From Microbaculum marinisediminis (GTDB lineage: Bacteria > Pseudomonadota > Alphaproteobacteria > Rhizobiales > Tepidamorphaceae): a stretch of 64,000 nucleotides of DNA. Location: the NCBI RefSeq assembly GCF_025397915.1, contig NZ_JALIDZ010000003.1, positions 444,501 to 508,500 on the forward strand. Direction: 5' to 3'. Numbering within the stretch: position 1 is the stretch's first letter; every line of letters begins with the position of its first letter. The notes under the pieces are model-generated. The model saw nothing but the letters and a program-made list of their open reading frames with translations. It searched no databases and was not told the origin of the DNA. The translations under genes were made by a program, and so were the position numbers. This document shows, in pieces, positions 63,057 to 64,000 of the stretch.

Positions 63057-64000
63057 ATGAACGGGACTATCGCACATCGCGGCACCTTCAAGCGGGCCGC
63101 AAGGACGGCGGCGGGCCTCGTGCTCGGTGCCATGCTGTTCGCGGGCACCGGCGGCAGCGCGGACGCGGGCAAGATCACCGTCTACACCTCATACGAAGAA
63201 GACGAACTCGCCGCGTTCCTCGAGGCGATGCAGGCGGACCTGCCCGATGTCGAGGTCGACGTCCTGCGTCTCTCGACCGGGGACCTGCGGGCGCGGATGC
63301 TGGCGGAAGCCGACAATCCGAAGCACGACGTGATCTGGGGCTGGGCGGCGACCGCGATGGTCGATCCGCGCATCATGGCGATGCTGGAGCCGTATTCGCC
63401 GGCGGACATCGACAAGGTGCCGGCGCGCTTCCGCGACAAGGACGGCAACTGGTTCGCCACCACCGGCTACATGGGCGCCTTCTGCGTCAACAACGAGGAG
63501 ATGGCGAAGGACAACCTGCCGATGCCGTCGTCCTGGCAGGACCTGATCAAGCCTGAATACGAGGGCAAGCTCGTCATGCCGAACCCGGCGAGCTCCGGCA
63601 CCGGCTACCTGCACGTCGCCTCGATCCTGCAGATGATGGGCGAGGAGAAGGGCTGGGAGTATCTCGACGCGCTCGACAAGAACATGGACCAGTACATCAA
63701 GTCCGGTTCGAAGCCGTGCAACGCGGCGAGCGCCGGCGAATTCGCCATCGGCATCTCGTTCGCGCTGCGCGCCATCAAGAATATCGACGAGGGCTATCCG
63801 ATCACCATGGTGATCCCGAGCGAGGGCGCGGGCCACGAGCTCGAGGCCAATGCGCTGATGAAGACCTCGCAGAACAAGGACGACGCCAAGAAGTTCCTCG
63901 ACTGGACCGTCTCCAAGAACGCCGAGGCCGAATACAACAAGTGGAAGTCGATCGTGACCATGCAGGGCCGCGACATGCCGGAGAAGTTCAAGAACGCCGG
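63057..64000 (+). CDS. ABC transporter binding protein, 2-aminoethylphosphonate/iron type (partial)
   Basis: At least 314 residues; the frame is open to the window edge and the C-terminus is missing. Start ATG 63057 with GAGGGAGAAC upstream, signal peptide ending near GGSADAG (about 37). The mature part KITVYTSYEEDELAAFLEAM, DVIWGWAATAMVD and PNPASSGTGYLHVASILQMM fits extracellular binding proteins of the PhnS/AfuA class. The DVIWGxAAT segment is typical of putative aminoethylphosphonate binders. The permease and ATPase genes should follow beyond the window. Confidence 0.85.
   Translation, partial: MNGTIAHRGTFKRAARTAAGLVLGAMLFAGTGGSADAGKITVYTSYEEDELAAFLEAMQADLPDVEVDVLRLSTGDLRARMLAEADNPKHDVIWGWAATAMVDPRIMAMLEPYSPADIDKVPARFRDKDGNWFATTGYMGAFCVNNEEMAKDNLPMPSSWQDLIKPEYEGKLVMPNPASSGTGYLHVASILQMMGEEKGWEYLDALDKNMDQYIKSGSKPCNAASAGEFAIGISFALRAIKNIDEGYPITMVIPSEGAGHELEANALMKTSQNKDDAKKFLDWTVSKNAEAEYNKWKSIVTMQGRDMPEKFKNA

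Overview
The window is GC-rich, densely packed chromosomal DNA. Gene style and content point to an alphaproteobacterium of the Rhodospirillales/Hyphomicrobiales kind: ATGA-type gene overlaps, two TRAP receptors, two complete Liv-type ABC importers, FnrN-type Cys spacing in a Crp/Fnr regulator, and many acyl-CoA and aromatic-type catabolic enzymes. The genus cannot be named from this sequence. I found no rRNA, tRNA, CRISPR array or intact insertion sequence.

Layout. (1) 0.45-9.2 kb: one forward catabolic block with a ThDP enzyme, a two-subunit dihydroxyacetone-type kinase (dhaK, dhaL), a MaoC double-hotdog hydratase, a TRAP transporter (dctP, dctQ, dctM) and a CaiB/BaiF CoA-transferase. (2) 9.4-18.3 kb: an AraC-cupin fusion, a Liv-type ABC importer, a stand-alone cupin paralogous to the fused one, and an FAD monooxygenase. 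This block is bracketed by two remnants of the 3' end of a ferredoxin-NAD reductase gene that share a 110-bp direct repeat. (3) 18.5-23.8 kb: a carboxymuconolactone-decarboxylase-like gene divergent from a two-component flavin monooxygenase pair, an MDR reductase and an orphan TRAP receptor, with striking tandem operators between them. (4) 24-38.2 kb: a metal/envelope-stress region with an FNR-like regulator, YHS and DUF5676-like proteins, Met/Gly-rich exported proteins, small exported Cys-containing proteins, two L,D-transpeptidases, two DUF411 proteins, a c-type cytochrome, a MerR regulator, a Sel1 protein, and a Zn/Cd-type P1B ATPase behind a textbook 19-bp-spacer MerR promoter. (5) 38.4-45.5 kb, reverse strand: IclR regulator, second Liv importer (livG, livF, livH, livM and binding protein) and an Fe-dependent alcohol dehydrogenase. 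(6) 45.7-54 kb: a divergent beta-oxidation-type operon (fused hydratase/dehydrogenase, acyl-CoA ligase, thiolase, two acyl-CoA dehydrogenases, SDR). (7) 54-64 kb: AraC regulator divergent from an alkylsulfatase-like MBL enzyme, pncB, a class II amidotransferase, an MltB-type transglycosylase, a secreted V8/trypsin-like protease behind an AT-rich leader, a CarboxypepD_reg-like protein, and the start of a phosphonate/iron-type ABC binding protein that runs off the window.

How it fits together. The flanks look like scavenging chemistry, with high-affinity uptake coupled to CoA activation and oxidation. The IclR gene and the beta-oxidation operon share a divergent region holding a perfect palindrome, so import and degradation are probably co-regulated. 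The centre (24-38 kb) reads as an accessory metal-handling island. Its least familiar part is the tightly overlapping set DUF411 - Tat-exported L,D-transpeptidase - cytochrome c, preceded by a second transpeptidase and a small Cys-rich exported protein. This is my best candidate for an undescribed module linking periplasmic metal handling to peptidoglycan cross-linking.
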